Shown here piece by piece: positions 54,944 to 64,000 of a DNA stretch of 64,000 nucleotides. Position numbers and translations under genes: made by a program. Source of the DNA: Begonia masoniana (Eukaryota; Streptophyta; Magnoliopsida; Cucurbitales; Begoniaceae). The notes beneath the pieces were generated by a model, which searched no databases, was not told the DNA's origin, and saw only the letters and a program-made list of their open reading frames with translations. The stretch spans positions 24,822,383 through 24,886,382 of the forward strand of contig CM039502.1 of NCBI GenBank assembly GCA_022432975.1, read 5' to 3'. Each line of letters opens with the position of its first letter. Within the stretch, counting starts at the first letter, position 1.

Positions 54944-55785
54944 ATCTCTCTCGAGTAATGACACAGTTATCCAACTAACGGATTATTACCTCTTAGTCTC
55001 AAACCCTAGCAATTAATTGAATTCATTACGAACGAGAAATCAAACTATCACACGAACGCCTTAGCTATCCCTAGTCTAAGATTCTTTTCATGGCAAACAA
55101 TCTATTGCATAATTATTTTTTACCTCTCGATCTCAAAACAATCCTACGAATATGTTATTGTTGATTAGACAATCACAAGCAATAAGAACAGTAATAATTC
55201 ACTCAACACATAATTGGAATAGATCATCAATAACTTGAATTAAAGTAAATACCAAACAATCATAATTTGGCTACATCTTAGCTCTAGAGAAGAAAATTAG
55301 TTCATTCTAGAATAACGAAAAGAAACAATAATCAAAGTGATGATGTTCGTAGTTGCAAAGAAAAAGGAGAGAAAAAATTGTGCTTTTGAATGCAAATTCT
55401 TGAATGAAGCGATCTCCTCTTTGTTCCTCTCTACCTCCGTCTCCAGCCGTCTCCTCGATGATCCTTGCCTCTTGGCCTCCTCCTTGATTTATAACCTAAT
55501 TCTGGAGTAAATTCGATGTTCATATAATCAATGGTTGAGATTATTTTGATTAAAAATCCCTCAAATTGCATCTTTTAAAACGCAGCAGCCGATTGATCCC
55601 CTTGTGTAGGAGATTAATTGGCTCAGACAGGGGATTAATCGCCTAAAATATAGAGATCAATCGGCACCCTCTCGGGTTTATAACTTCAAAATTGTCGACT
55701 TTTTAACGCATTAGCCGATTGATCCCCTGGTGTAGGAGATTAATCGCCTTCAATATGGAGATCGATCGACACTCTCTCGGGTTTG
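54587..55785 (-). repeat. 5' LTR of element D (partial, interrupted by LTR G)
   Basis: On the plus strand it opens TGTTGCGAATAATACG at the primer site. It contains a TA microsatellite (54902-54940), a TATA-like GGTTATAAATCAAGG (minus strand, near 55482-55496) and two imperfect copies of a segment beginning GCCGATTGATCCCC (55590 and 55715). The remainder lies beyond LTR G and element C. Confidence 0.75.
54902..54940. repeat. TA dinucleotide microsatellite
   Basis: About 19 TA units in the LTR of element D. Confidence 0.95.
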
Positions 55786-56022
55786 TGTAATGCCCCCGAA
55801 CCCGACTCGGCTCGGTGCGCTACTTTGCTAAGCTATCCCGCGTTTAAAACGACGTTTAAAATAATTTTCGTAATTTTTCGACTCAGGTTTTGGCTTTTAC
55901 AAACCCTAGATTATTTTTGAAAAGCGTGCCCAAAATACGTTTAAAATGTGTGAGAAAAGGTCGGGTTAGAATAATTTGGAATAATAAAAAAAATAAAAAA
56001 AAAAATTAAAACAAGTGCTGGC

Positions 56023-56052
56023 GATCGATCGGCGCAAATGCGCCGAACGATC
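56023..56052. other. Hairpin-forming inverted repeat in LTR G
   Basis: GATCGATCGGCGCA and TGCGCCGAACGATC pair with one mismatch around a two-base loop. Confidence 0.7.
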
Positions 56053-56845
56053 GGCACCCTCTTGGGTGCTACAGTACCCGAGAGCATTCGATCGGCGATC
56101 GAACGCAGCTGGCGCGCGATCGATTGCCACTGGCAGCACCCAGCGCGCGCTGCGCGTGCCCAACACGCCCCAGGGCGTGCCCCTATCGACCTTCACCTCT
56201 TTTCCTCCACTTTTTCCCGAGCCAAACACCTCCAAATCACCTGAAAATTTACTCACACATTCCTGACACCCTCAACTCCATGTCCCGTAAAAATCTTAGA
56301 AAACAAACTTAAAACGGATAAGGAAAAAATAGAGAGCGGGAACCTGATGTTATTTGTTTTAAAACTAAAACGAACGGCATAACGCCTAAAACTTCCAAAA
56401 CCCCAAACCTAAAAATACACGTTTATAAAATCATCTTTTATACAGACAAATCCCACAAAACAACCACATTATTTTTTTACAAACTCCAGATAGGTAAAAA
56501 CTATACAATGCAAAATACCGCTCTACCCACATCTTTCCGAAGATCATGGTCGAGATGCCCCGACAACTGCCTGCACCGGCATACAGCGTACATCAACGAC
56601 TGCGTCCCAATCCTAGCTTTTCTCGTAGCTCTACCCTGCACTCCTGTCGTTACCAATACCACAGAACACACACATACACACGTAAGCTTACGCTTAGCAA
56701 GTAAGGGATAACAAATATAAAAACATGCACAAAGCACACACAACCCTAACACATACAATTTCTACTCGCTCTGCTATTCTCGTTTCGTTTTCTTTGCATT
56801 GTTCTATCATAGAACCCCTCACCAATGCTAACCTCGCACCTTCAC

Positions 56846-57290
56846 ATGACTAAGCGACTCCCATAGAGTCCCTCGCAGGTGCCACCCTAATGCGACTGGG
56901 CAACTCCCAAGGAGTCCCTCGCAGGTGTCCGACTCTCACAAAGTCCCTCGCAAGTGCCACCTTAACGCGACTGGGCGACTCCCTTGGAGTCCCTCACAGG
57001 TGTCACTCTAATGCGACTTGGCAACTCCACTATAGTCCCTCACAAGTGTCCACCCTAACGCGACTGGGTAACTCTCGTAGAGTCCCTCGCAGGTGTCACC
57101 CTAATGCGACTGGGCGACTCCAACATAGTCCCTCGCAGGTGTCACCGTAACACGACTAGGCGACTCACACGGAGTCCCTCGCAGGTGTCACCCTAACGCG
57201 ACTGGGCGACTCCACTAAAACCACGCCCCAGGTGCCACCCTAATGCGACTCGGCGACTCTCCTCGAGTCCCTCGTGGGTGCCACCTTAAC
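56846..57290. repeat. 46-bp tandem array in LTR G, about 9 imperfect copies
   Basis: GCGACTGGGCGACTC ... AGTCCCTCGCAGGTG repeats every 46-47 bp (starts at 56892, 56967, 57013, 57060, 57106, 57152, 57198, 57244). The 56892-56967 spacing is longer because of an extra GTCCCTCGCAAGTG part-unit. The sequence is unrelated to the 46-bp unit of element 1. Confidence 0.9.
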
Positions 57291-57958
57291 ACAACCCCAC
57301 AAAACCATATTGCCACATTGTCTTTCTACTTATCAGTTTCCGTTTCATACTTACCATTTGAAACCATACTCCAGGTCAATACAATGCTTACCAACAAAAA
57401 AGGTAAAACAACCAAACAACAAATAGCTTCCTACCGTTCTGTGGTGTAGGCCCGAAGGCAACAAAATACACGTCCACTACTTACTTGAACTCCCGCACGT
57501 GTTAGCCCACTCTGAGTACACAATTCACTTGCTCGACCACCTAGCACATTAATGGAAAAATCACTTAAAATCATCAAAACATAAACTAAGGGATGTTTAC
57601 TAAAATTCTCACACCACAAAACTAACTTTTCAACATAAAAACCCAAAATCCAATTTTCGCACAATTTTCGATGTCCAAACTTCAATCGATCATAACTCCC
57701 TCATTTTTCAACGGATTTTGACGTGCCACCCCATTCTGGAAACCTCTTTACGTCTACTATCCATTGAAATAAACAAAACAAGAAACCAAACACAATAGCC
57801 ACTTCGAAATGCACAAAATAGAACCGGTGCACTTAACACAAAATTGTGGGTTTTTGCACAACTCTCGCCTATTCTCCCATCTATCTTCATAAACCATCCA
57901 AACTAACCTATCCTAAGCTTAAACCATCAAACATTAGAGATAAAACCAGCAAGGAACT

Positions 57959-60518
57959 TGTAACACCCGGCATTTTGCCATGTAATAGTTTTCCCGGGGT
58001 CATTTAACCGCGATTAATATTATATTAATACAATGTATGTTTTGGTTGTAATGATGGAAGGTTTAAGGGAAAACCAAACTAAGTGTGATCAAAACAAGTC
58101 AATTAGGTTAAAAACCAATGAAAGGGCAAATTAGGAAGAAATTAAGGTTGGTGGGAGAAAACAAATAGATGATTGACATGTGGCGGCTTGTTGAAGAAGT
58201 TAAGTTCTTTCTCCTACGTGAATGTTCATTCACTTCTCTGTTTCCCCTCATCTCTCTCGGCTTTCTCTCTTCCAAGCGATTGAAACAAAACTTCCACACT
58301 TTGTTTCTCCAGCGTTTCTCCGTTTTCTTCAGCAAAGGTGAGCGTCTTTTAATGCTAATAAATTTGGACAAGTTTAAGGTGAGTTTTTATCGAAGTTTAG
58401 GGTTTCGGTTTTCGGTGAAAACTCACTGTTTTTGGACGAAAACACGTTGGTGTGTTTTCTAAAGAGTTGAAATGTGTTTGCTGCATTTCCTACGAGATAT
58501 TAGTTAGCATTTGTAGCGTGTTTAAACTCTGAACATTCATGCTACAGGTCCGAGCTTTCCAGAGACGTTCGAGCATACTACTTGGCTGCACACAGGTAAG
58601 TTCATGCCGTAGGTTGGCCCTTAAGGCCCTGCAACTTGGAGGTACTAGGAGTATCAGTCCTGTCGGTTCGTTTTGGGTAGAAAAGTTAGAATAAGTTCTG
58701 AGTTGTCTGGTTTTGTTTCACTCTCTATTGTGATATTCTTGTTGCCTGTTATTATAGGTTCAAGCACCGTCCATGCATACCCGTTTTTCTGTAAAATCAT
58801 GTAAATGTTTTATGTACACAGTTTTGAAGTTAAGTAAGATAAAACCTGTAATGAATGTATGGTTAAGTGTGGACGAGGACTGGCATCCTGTGCTTGTCCT
58901 TCTCTGGGACTTAAAAATTTATCCCCGCCAGGGATACCCTGTACCTTGTCCTTCCCTGGGACCCGGCAAAATTACTAACCAGTGTCATGTCCTGTTATGT
59001 TATGTATGTTTATGCGCCAGTTCCTCTATAAGCCTCACTTATACCACCATGTCCAGTGAAACGTAATGTAATGTAATGTTCATGTATTTGAAAATGTTCA
59101 TGCATAGCATATGCACACTGCATTTCATGTTCTTACTGAGCTCTAGGCTCATAGATGAACTCCCTGTTGTAGGTACGGATACTCCAGAGGAGGACCTTGC
59201 TCCTCAAGCTGATGAGTAATGGATTGTGGTGGATCGAGCTCATTGGAAATGGTTGCTGCAGTCAGATAAATTCTGTGTAGAGGTTTAAGTCTTTAAAGTA
59301 AAGTTCATATTTGTAAACTCCTCTGGATGTTTGTGGTTTCTGTTTTAAAACTCTGTTGTAGTCTTGTGTTTTGTTTGAAAGTTTTGTTGGAAATTTTGAA
59401 ATGTATAAGTCCTGTTTGTTGATGTATTTAAAACCTCCGTATTTGACACATTGTATCCATATATTTTAAATGTTTTGAAAACATTCTGGAACTGCTTGAG
59501 TTCTCCCTTTTCAGGTCATGCATGGATAGCCTCGAATTTTAGAGCTATCCATGCAGTTTGTCTGCTCGAACTCCCGTCATTTGTAGAGTATGATTTCAAA
59601 ACTTTGTTTTGAAATCGGGTTTGAGGGTCTGAAGCCCTCATGCCTCCTGTTTTGATGTTCCCTGCCTGTAAGTCTTTATGTTAAAATTTGCCAAGTTTTA
59701 TCTCAAAAACTGCATCTTCCGATCACGTTCACTGCTGTTTTAAGTGTTTATCTACCGGTTGACGTCAGCATAAGTCTTCCGCCCAGTTTATAATTTTTGT
59801 CTTCCGGTTGACGTCAGCATAAGTCTTCCGCCCAGTTTATAATTTTTTTCTTCCTGTTAGTCTTCCGCCCAGTTTATAATTTTTGTCTTCCGGTTGACGT
59901 CAGCATAAGTCTTCCGCCCAGTTTATAATTTTTGTCTTCCGGTTGACGTCAGCATAAGTCTTCCGCCCAGTTTGTAATTTTGTCTTCCGGTTGACGTCAT
60001 CTTTTCTTCCGATGACGTCATCCATTGTTTTACGTCATCGCCAGTTTACCTCTTCCGCCTACGTTAGTAAGTTTTATCTTCCGATGACGTCAGAACATCT
60101 TCCGACTGACGTCACCACCTTCTGCCGGCTTCGTCTGTTGTCTGCCTCTTCCGATGACGTCATTTACCTCTTCCAATGACGTCATCCACTGATTTCTCCT
60201 CCGGTTCAGTTTAAAACTACATATTCCGCCAGTTATTCGCCTAAGTCTTCCGCCACTGTTTCCTGTTTCCATCTCCGCCAGTCTTATGCTATTTCTGTTC
60301 GATTATCCATTTATGAGACCTGTTTGTTTTCCATTCCAGAGAACTCTCTCTCCCCCTGTAAATGTTTTCGATTACCCACTGCAGTTCTCCCTCTCTGTTC
60401 ACTGTTTTGACTGTTCTATTTGTTTAAAAAAAAAATAGTCACTGTTATTTCCGTTATCTGTCCCGGAGTGATGGCTCCAATCCCGGACCCCGATCGGGTT
60501 TGGTTTTGGGTCGTCACA
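57959..60518 (+). repeat. 5' LTR of element C (2560 bp)
   Basis: Bounded by TGTAACACCC and GGGTCGTCACA. It has one or two degenerate forms of the 53-bp module of element A (58900-58970) and a 49-bp array with TGACGTCA sites (59750-60000). No coding sequence. Confidence 0.9.
59750..60190. promoter_or_regulatory. 49-bp tandem units and TGACGTCA cluster in element C LTR
   Basis: Five to six units of GTCTTCCGGTTGACGTCAGC with AAGTCTTCCGCCCAGTTTA, one truncated (59850-59875), then looser CTTCCGATGACGTCA words. At least ten TGACGTCA palindromes lie in about 440 bp. A role as bZIP-responsive promoter or leader element is inferred. Confidence 0.65.
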
Positions 60519-60522
60519 GTTA

Positions 60523-60534
60523 TGGTATCAGAGA
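60523..60534 (+). promoter_or_regulatory. Primer binding site of element C
   Basis: TGGTATCAGAGA, four bases after the LTR end; initiator Met tRNA type. The leader 60535-60685 has nothing else I recognise. Confidence 0.9.
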
Positions 60535-60685
60535 GACACGGTTTTAAAACCGATTCTGTGAAGTGTCTGACTGCGCAACCCGCCACGTGAGATCGCTCCA
60601 CCAACTGTAAGTATTTAGATTACTGTAACTGTCCTGTTTATTTAAAATTAGGTTATTCTGTTATTCTTATAGGACTATCTTAGAA

Positions 60686-63600
60686 ATGGTGAGAGGACAT
60701 CAGGAAGAATCCAGTGAAAGCTCTCGGGCCATAGACCGATTGACAGAGCTGGTGGGGGTACAATCCCGCATGGTTGATCGAATGATGGCCAGAGAAGACG
60801 ACAGAAACAATAACCATGGAAATATCAATCGTGATAATGCACCGCGAGACAATAGTGGAGACAGATTCCGGCGACTTCAGCCACCCTCATTTGATGGGTT
60901 GTCTACAGACCCGACCCGTGCTGAAACCTGGATTCGAACTATGGAGAAGATGTTCAATTATGCAGAAGTAGAAGATAACAAGAAGGTTACTTGTGCCACG
61001 TTCCATCTCACTGAAAGTGCTGGATTCTGGTGGGATGCAGTACAGTCGTCTACAATGGCATTGAGCTGGGAAGGGTTCAAGGGGATTTTCTACGATAAGT
61101 ACTTTGACCGAGGAGTGAGAAAGGAGAAGTTACTTGAGTTTTCTCGGCTGCGACAGTATGGATCTGTGGCCGAGTATGTTCAGAAATTTGAGTCGCTATC
61201 CCGATATGCAACACACATGGTGGCCACTGATGAGAACAAGGTGCACCAGTTTATTCAAGGTTTAAAGATGGACCTTCTGCGAGGAATCACGACTGGAGGT
61301 TTTGATGAGGCACCATATGTGAAAGTGGTGGCCAAGGCTTATCAACTGGAGGCCTTAGAAATAAAGTCCCAGAGACAGAGAGAACCACTGAGAGGAATTA
61401 TAAGAAATACTCCTCAACAACAACAACAAAAGATTCAGAATGTACATCCTCAACAGCAACAGAACAGGGGCATTAAAAGGCCCAATGAGACCCTTACTTA
61501 CCAGGACAAAGGGAAGAGACCTATGGGAGCTCCTCAGCCTCCTGTCTGCCCACGTTGCCAGAAGAATCATACAGGAGACTGCAGGCTCTTTACTGGTCAA
61601 TGTTTCCGGTGTGGTAAAGAAGGCCATCAAGTCCGGAATTGTCCGGTGCCTGACACAAGGCCGGTTGGTGCTATGCCTAGAGTGTTTGCAATGATGGAGG
61701 ACGTCGATAATGCTGATCAGCACACAGCAATTACAGGTACAATATTAGTATGTAATGTGCCTGCTTATACCTTGTGGGACACGGGGGCCACACATTCGTT
61801 TGTGGCCATGGACTTTGTAGTTAGACAAAAATTTTGTAGTACGTCCTCAGATCAGCCCTACAGCGTTATGCTACCGTCCGGAGAGTTTATGCACTCTGAG
61901 CAGGTTGTACGGGGTGATATAGTGTCAGTGGGAGACCAGAAATTTTATGCCGATCTTATCGTCATCGGTATGAAAGGGTACGATGTCATTCTGGGGATGG
62001 ACTGGCTATTTAGACATTATGCCACCATCAACTGTAGGTCCGGGCTTGTGTCATTTAAGCGCCCAAATGAAGTAGAATTCTCTTATCAGGCAGTACCGAA
62101 GAAACACCGTATGCCTGTGGTATCTTCCTTGAAAGCTCAACGACTGATGAAGTCAGGATGCATCGGGTTTCTTGCCCACGTTGTGGATGTTCAAAGGCAA
62201 AATGAGGTGGAACTTCAAAACATTCCGGTAGTCCGGGACTTCTCAGAGGTTTTCTTAGATGACTTACCGGGATTGCCACCTGATCGTGACATCGAGTTTG
62301 AAATCGATGTGTATCCTGGTGCGGAGCCAATATCGAAGAATCCGTACCGTATGGCACCGATTGAACTGAAGGAGTTGAAGGCTCAGTTGAAAGAATTAAT
62401 GGACAAGGGTTTTGTGCGCCCTAGTTTCTCTCCGTGGGGTGCTCCCGTCTTGTTTGTCAAGAAGAGGGATGGGTCCCTACGGATGTGTATTGACTACCGT
62501 GAGCTGAACAAGTTGACTATCAAGAATAAGTACCCGTTGCCAAGAATTGACGATTTGTTTGATCAGCTACAGGGAGCTCGGGTATTTTCTAAGATTGACT
62601 TACGCTCCGGCTATTACCAGTTGAAGGTCAGAGCTGAGGATATTCCAAAGACTGCCTTCAGAACCCGGTACGGGCACTACGAGTTCTTGGTGATGTCGTT
62701 CGGGTTGACTAATGCTCCGGCAGCATTTATGGACCTAATGAACAGGATATTCCATGATGTCTTGGATAAATTTGTGATCATTTTCATCGACGACATTCTG
62801 GTTTATTCCAGGAGTGTGGCTGAGCATGAGAAACACTTGGCTATGGTACTGTCAATCCTAAAGCAACATCAATTATATGCCAAGCTGTCAAAGTGTGAGT
62901 TCTGGTTAAACAAGATTAATTTCTTGGGCCACGTGGTGTCTGCTGAAGGAGTATCTGTGGACCCGGCCAAGATTCAGGCTGTGAGGGATTGGCCCAGGCC
63001 GAGAAATGCAAGTGAAGTACGAAGCTTTATCGGGCTAGCTGGTTATTACAGGAAATTCATCAAGGGGTTTTCTGTGATCGCGAAGCCTATGACCAGCTTA
63101 ACAAGGAAGGAAATCAAGTTCAAGTGGTCTGAAGCATGTGAGGAGAGCTTTCAGACACTTAAGCAGAAATTAACCATTGCTCCTCTATTAGTATTGCCAG
63201 TTGAAGATGGCAAATTCAGCGTATACTGTGATGCGTCAAGGATTGGCCTGGGATGCGTATTGATGCAAGAGGGTAAAGTGGTAGCATACGCATCAAGACA
63301 GTTGAAGAACCATGAACAAAACTACCCTACTCACGACCTTGAGTTAGCGGCAGTTGTATTTGCGCTGAAAGTATGGAGACACCACCTATATGGACAGTCA
63401 TGTGAGGTGTTTTCTGACTACAAGAGTTTGAAGTACCTCTTTACTCAGAAAGAGTTGAATATGAGACAAAGGCGGTGGTTAGAATTTGTGAAAGATTACG
63501 ATGTTGAGATCAAATACCATCCTGGTAAAGCTAATGTGGTAGCTGATGCACTGAGCAGGATGCCAGCTACCATGCAACCAGTTATGTCGGCCGTATCAAT

Positions 63601-64000
63601 GCCTTTGAGGACGGAGATACAGAAGTTCGATATGGAGATGGTTTCTGGGCTATCGGCCATACTAGCAGATTTGACGCTACGACCCACCGTCCTGGACCGA
63701 ATTAAAGAAGCTCAGAAGACCAATTCAAAAGAGATGGCTGATATGGTGAGCAAAGTACCAATGGCTTCTTCCGATTTCAGTTATTCGGGAGATGGAGTTC
63801 TAAAGTTCAAAAACAGATGGTATGTTCCGAAAGACGAAGAGCTACGGAAGCACATCTTATCGGAAGCCCACTCATCTCCTTTCTCTGTGCATCCTGGAAG
63901 CACGAAGATGTACCAGGATTTGAAACTTCACTTCTGGTGGCCGAATATGAAGAATGAAGTGGCCAAGTACGTGGAGTCTTGCATGATATGTCAACAGGTC
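60686..64000 (+). CDS. Element C Gag-Pol polyprotein, open to window end (1105 codons seen)
   Basis: One frame runs without a stop from ATG at 60686 ([13 protein letters not shown]) to base 64000. In order: Gag domain ([12 protein letters not shown] from about residue 60; [15 protein letters not shown]), Gln-rich linker, CCHC knuckle [14 protein letters not shown] at residue 306, retropepsin WDTGATHS with its Asp at residue 365, RT with FIDD Asp at 702-703, RNase H starting YCDAS (Asp 849), and the integrase zinc region with His at 1062 and 1069. SDHKSLKY of RNase H reads SDYKSLKY, a His-to-Tyr change beside a catalytic Asp. Gag and Pol appear fused in one frame, so the Gag/Pol ratio must be set some other way. 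The integrase core and tail lie beyond the window. Confidence 0.95.
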   Translation, partial: MVRGHQEESSESSRAIDRLTELVGVQSRMVDRMMAREDDRNNNHGNINRDNAPRDNSGDRFRRLQPPSFDGLSTDPTRAETWIRTMEKMFNYAEVEDNKKVTCATFHLTESAGFWWDAVQSSTMALSWEGFKGIFYDKYFDRGVRKEKLLEFSRLRQYGSVAEYVQKFESLSRYATHMVATDENKVHQFIQGLKMDLLRGITTGGFDEAPYVKVVAKAYQLEALEIKSQRQREPLRGIIRNTPQQQQQKIQNVHPQQQQNRGIKRPNETLTYQDKGKRPMGAPQPPVCPRCQKNHTGDCRLFTGQCFRCGKEGHQVRNCPVPDTRPVGAMPRVFAMMEDVDNADQHTAITGTILVCNVPAYTLWDTGATHSFVAMDFVVRQKFCSTSSDQPYSVMLPSGEFMHSEQVVRGDIVSVGDQKFYADLIVIGMKGYDVILGMDWLFRHYATINCRSGLVSFKRPNEVEFSYQAVPKKHRMPVVSSLKAQRLMKSGCIGFLAHVVDVQRQNEVELQNIPVVRDFSEVFLDDLPGLPPDRDIEFEIDVYPGAEPISKNPYRMAPIELKELKAQLKELMDKGFVRPSFSPWGAPVLFVKKRDGSLRMCIDYRELNKLTIKNKYPLPRIDDLFDQLQGARVFSKIDLRSGYYQLKVRAEDIPKTAFRTRYGHYEFLVMSFGLTNAPAAFMDLMNRIFHDVLDKFVIIFIDDILVYSRSVAEHEKHLAMVLSILKQHQLYAKLSKCEFWLNKINFLGHVVSAEGVSVDPAKIQAVRDWPRPRNASEVRSFIGLAGYYRKFIKGFSVIAKPMTSLTRKEIKFKWSEACEESFQTLKQKLTIAPLLVLPVEDGKFSVYCDASRIGLGCVLMQEGKVVAYASRQLKNHEQNYPTHDLELAAVVFALKVWRHHLYGQSCEVFSDYKSLKYLFTQKELNMRQRRWLEFVKDYDVEIKYHPGKANVVADALSRMPATMQPVMSAVSMPLRTEIQKFDMEMVSGLSAILADLTLRPTVLDRIKEAQKTNSKEMADMVSKVPMASSDFSYSGDGVLKFKNRWYVPKDEELRKHILSEAHSSPFSVHPGSTKMYQDLKLHFWWPNMKNEVAKYVESCMICQQV

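Larger units (their letters stand above)
55786..57958 (-). repeat. LTR G (partial, interrupted by element C)
   Basis: It begins TGTAATGCCCCCGAACCC on the plus strand after gtttg, in the LTR of element D. Its 57595-57950 part matches LTR F in the same order, so G also reads on the minus strand. It has a strong hairpin (56023-56052), an A/T-rich stretch (55981-56010) and a 46-bp array (56846-57290). No coding sequence; whether it is a solo LTR or one LTR of a full element cannot be seen. Confidence 0.72.
57959..64000 (+). mobile_element. Element C: Ty3/gypsy chromovirus-like element, apparently intact, cut by window end
   Basis: Plus strand: 5' LTR 57959-60518, primer site 60523-60534, gag-pol frame open from 60686 to the last base. 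LTR ends and coding are the same family as element A (LTR start TGTAACACCCGGCATTTTGCC; LTR end with CCGATCGGG and GTCACA). It is inserted in LTR G; the left flank is gaact. No frameshift or stop is seen, in contrast to every other element here. Confidence 0.93.

Noticed and set aside
56015..56312. Arg/Ala-rich plus-strand ORFs at the GC-rich part of LTR G
   Set aside because: Caused by a GC-rich hairpin stretch in an LTR; three frames are open at once and none has a domain.

Overview
This window looks like plant nuclear heterochromatin, probably from a flowering plant. It is built almost entirely of nested LTR retrotransposons. I see no host gene, tRNA, rRNA or CRISPR array. The plant call rests on Ty3/gypsy polyproteins ending in a chromodomain-like tail (chromovirus type, probably the Tekay/Del lineage), an Athila-like gypsy element with a tRNA-Asp-type primer site, and a long-LTR Ty1/copia element. 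The species cannot be told from the sequence.

Layout. (1) 1-14453: gypsy element 1, minus strand, with its 3' LTR cut by the window edge and a giant 5' LTR of about 8.0 kb (6421-14453). That LTR carries a 1.1-kb poly-T run, a ~3-kb array of 52-54 bp units and a 3.2-kb array of 46-bp units. Element 1 sits inside the pol 3' end of element 2 (plus strand; 14454 to at least 18136), whose 3' LTR holds a 96-bp array. (2) 20028-21022: part of a minus-strand LTR, here called F, inserted in the integrase of Athila-like element D. (3) 21023-55785: element D (minus), interrupted at 23128-53598 by copia element E (TSD atttg). E is interrupted at 28880-48348 by gypsy element A (TSD taatc), and the 5' LTR of A is interrupted at 39319-48265 by gypsy element B (TSD aacat). 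(4) 55786-57958: LTR G (same family as F) in the 5' LTR of D, itself interrupted by gypsy element C (plus, 57959 to beyond 64000). C belongs to the same family as A and keeps one unbroken gag-pol frame of at least 1105 codons.

Function. Each element follows the usual plan: LTR promoter, primer site, Gag with CCHC knuckle, aspartic protease, reverse transcriptase, RNase H, integrase, polypurine tract, LTR. Elements 1, A, B, D and E are broken by stops, frameshifts, duplications or deletions; C is the only one that looks potentially active. Every LTR family seen at adequate length, except the copia LTR, has its own tandem-repeat array, and at least four LTRs of different gypsy families carry repeated TGACGTCA palindromes (a plant bZIP/TGA-type core).

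Sequence quality. Four pure homopolymer runs (755-1891 nt), a ~650-bp duplication flanking one of them, and scattered indels at 23-27 kb point to local assembly or consensus error. Features in those stretches should be read with that in mind. I found no previously undescribed enzymatic or defence system; the most unusual signals are the giant satellite-bearing LTR and the recurring bZIP-site module.
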